NCBI GenBank assembly: GCA_025924845.1
Contig: JAICHN010000067.1
Coordinates: 1-16,067, forward strand
Direction of reading: 5' to 3'
Length of the DNA stretch: 16,067 bases
From: Chloroflexota bacterium
Lineage (GTDB): Bacteria; Chloroflexota; UBA5177; JANWHV01
How positions within the stretch are numbered: position 1 is the first letter of the stretch; each line of letters starts with the position of its first letter. The translations under genes were made by a program, and so were the position numbers. Below are positions 14,985 to 16,067 of this stretch, in pieces. The notes under the pieces were generated by a model that ran no database searches, had not been told where the DNA came from, and worked only from the letters and a program-made list of their open reading frames with translations.

Positions 14985-15116
14985 ATGAGGTACCTGTCTT
15001 TTCGGTTCGATCGTCATGACCCGGAGCCATTGAGTGTGTTTGCACCGATCACTCGGGTAACATACGATCCGCAAGGAACCGTACCAGAGCCGCAGTCGCG
15101 GCGGGAGGTAGTGTGA
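14985..15116 (+). CDS. Possible 43-residue leader ORF before the methyltransferase
   Basis: An ATG at 14985 with GAGG (14976-14979) 5 bases upstream opens a 43-residue frame that ends with TGA one base before the methyltransferase start, an arrangement that would allow translational coupling. The frame is also open further upstream in GC-poorer sequence. It starts MRYLSFRFDRHDPEPL and matches no family I know. Its third-position GC is only about half, unlike neighbouring genes, so it may be non-coding. In the rest of 14918-15117 I see no other gene. Confidence 0.2.
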   Translation: MRYLSFRFDRHDPEPLSVFAPITRVTYDPQGTVPEPQSRREVV

Positions 15117-15117
15117 C

Positions 15118-16065
15118 ATGGCCAATCGATCCCCCGCGGACCTTTGGGCACTGAGCGATCTCTCCACGCCCTGGTGCATACATGTCACGGCAACCTTGCG
15201 AATCGCCGACCGCATCGCGGCGGGGACAACTCATATCGAGGAACTGGCTCGCGAAGCAGGCGCCGACGCGGATTCACTGGAGCGGGTGCTGCGGCACCTG
15301 GTGGATAAGGGAGTCTTCGAGGAAGCGGCGCCCGGACGCTTTGCGCTCAACGAGGCTGCCCATCAACTCCGGGACGACCATCCGGCCCGGCTCCGCTTCG
15401 GCCTCGATCTCGACGGCTTTGGCGGTCGCATGGCTTACGCCTGAGGCAGCCTGCTCCGCGCGGTGCGGGCAGGCAAGCCCCCGCCTACGAGGACATCTTC
15501 GGCAACCCCTTCTGGGCGGATCTGGACGCCCATCCGGATATCGCCGCCGACTTCGATGCCTTGATGGGGCCGTCCGGACACGGCACACCCGATCCGGATG
15601 TCTTGATCACACCGGCATGGGAGACAATACGGGCCGTGGTCGATGTGGGCGGCGGGACGGTGACTCTCCTGGCGGAGATCCTGCGCGCCTATCCCGGCAT
15701 TCGAGGCATACTCGTCGACCTGCCCAGCACCGTGGCTCGGTTCGGTGAGATATTCCGAGCTGCCGATGTGGCCGACCGCGTCACCAGTGTGGGACAGAGC
15801 TTCTTCGACCCGCTGCCGGCCGGAGCGGATCTGTATCTGTTGAAGAACGTGTTGGCCGATTGGCCCGATCCCGAAGCCGCGATCATCTTGCGGCGCTGCG
15901 CCGAGGTGGCGCGTCCCGCCGGCCCTCCTGATGATGGCACTGGTGGGAGGCAAAGAGCGCGGCCTGACCGAGTTCGCCAAGCTTGCCCGCGCGGCGCGGC
16001 TAGAGGCCACGGCTACCGGCAAGCAGCCGTCCGGCCGCTTTGTTGTCGAGTGCCGACCGGTCTGA
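15118..16065 (+). pseudogene. SAM-dependent O-methyltransferase (ArsR-like dimerisation domain), disrupted
   Basis: The first 108 codons encode the helix-turn-helix-like dimerisation domain of plant/actinobacterial-type O-methyltransferases (LWALSDLSTPWCIHVTATLR at 9-28, then a winged helix). An in-frame TGA at 15442-15444 stands where the family usually has Trp. Reading continues in the same frame to the five-C run at 15478-15482, where the frame shifts, and the catalytic domain follows: PFWADLDAHPDIAADFDALM, then VVDVGGGTV (motif I) and LLKNVLADWPD. A second shift at the C run 15923-15925 restores the first frame, which ends in QPSGRFVVECRPV and a TGA at 16063. Repaired, the gene would have 315 codons. 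The usual GGGTG of motif I reads GGGTV. GGGAGG (15103-15108) precedes the start by 9 bases. True decay or sequencing error at C runs are both possible. Confidence 0.85.
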
Positions 16066-16067
16066 TC

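Noticed and set aside
15442..15444. TGA read as selenocysteine or tryptophan in the methyltransferase
   Set aside because: The family has Trp here, no SECIS-like stem was apparent after it, other genes in the window end with TGA, and two frameshifts follow, so a mutation or read error is simpler.

Overview
The window is about 16 kb of GC-rich bacterial chromosome with densely packed genes on both strands. It has no RNA genes, CRISPR arrays, insertion sequences or phage genes that I can recognise. The gene set (a HemQ-type heme enzyme, a Uma2-family nuclease, a GH20 hexosaminidase, a DUF255/YyaL protein, a BioF2-type acetyltransferase and an ArsR-like O-methyltransferase) and the low-Arg-AGA, high-GC3 codon use suggest a terrabacterial lineage such as Chloroflexota. 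Armatimonadota is an alternative. This placement is an inference from family distribution and not a measurement.

Left part (1-6991). A PLP-dependent D-threonine aldolase / D-serine dehydratase-like enzyme (+) converges on a GH20 beta-N-acetylhexosaminidase (-). The hexosaminidase is divergent from a full-length thioredoxin-fold DUF255 protein (+), and an operator-like palindrome lies between them. A Uma2-family putative endonuclease and a HemQ-like chlorite-dismutase-family protein follow, both on the minus strand and possibly co-transcribed (hemQ first).

Centre (6992-12096). A 377-base gap rich in potential RNA stem-loops separates hemQ from a plus-strand run of five genes. The first two, a BioF2/GNAT acetyltransferase and a PIG-L (LmbE) deacetylase, overlap by 4 bases and look like an acyl-swap pair. 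After 129 bases with competing inverted repeats come larB, larC and larE, each overlapping the next by 4 bases. LarB, LarC and LarE make and mature the nickel-pincer nucleotide (NPN) cofactor. LarB carboxylates and hydrolyses nicotinic acid adenine dinucleotide, LarE inserts sulfur and LarC inserts nickel. No LarA-type enzyme that would use the cofactor is in the window. LarE has a CxxC pair plus the classical active-site cysteine, the three-cysteine pattern of iron-sulfur-dependent, non-sacrificial LarE.

Right part (12097-16067). A 12-helix MFS exporter (-) converges on larE over a 32-base gap with two mutually exclusive hairpins. Beyond it is an unrecognised protein (-) with a C-terminal half reminiscent of winged-helix replication initiators. 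Last is a SAM-dependent O-methyltransferase (+) broken by an in-frame TGA and two mutually compensating frameshifts.

The most interesting items are the NPN maturation operon without a client enzyme, the acetyltransferase/deacetylase pair next to it, the structured gaps at about 7160-7310 and 9131-9202, and the unrecognised gene at 13541-14917.
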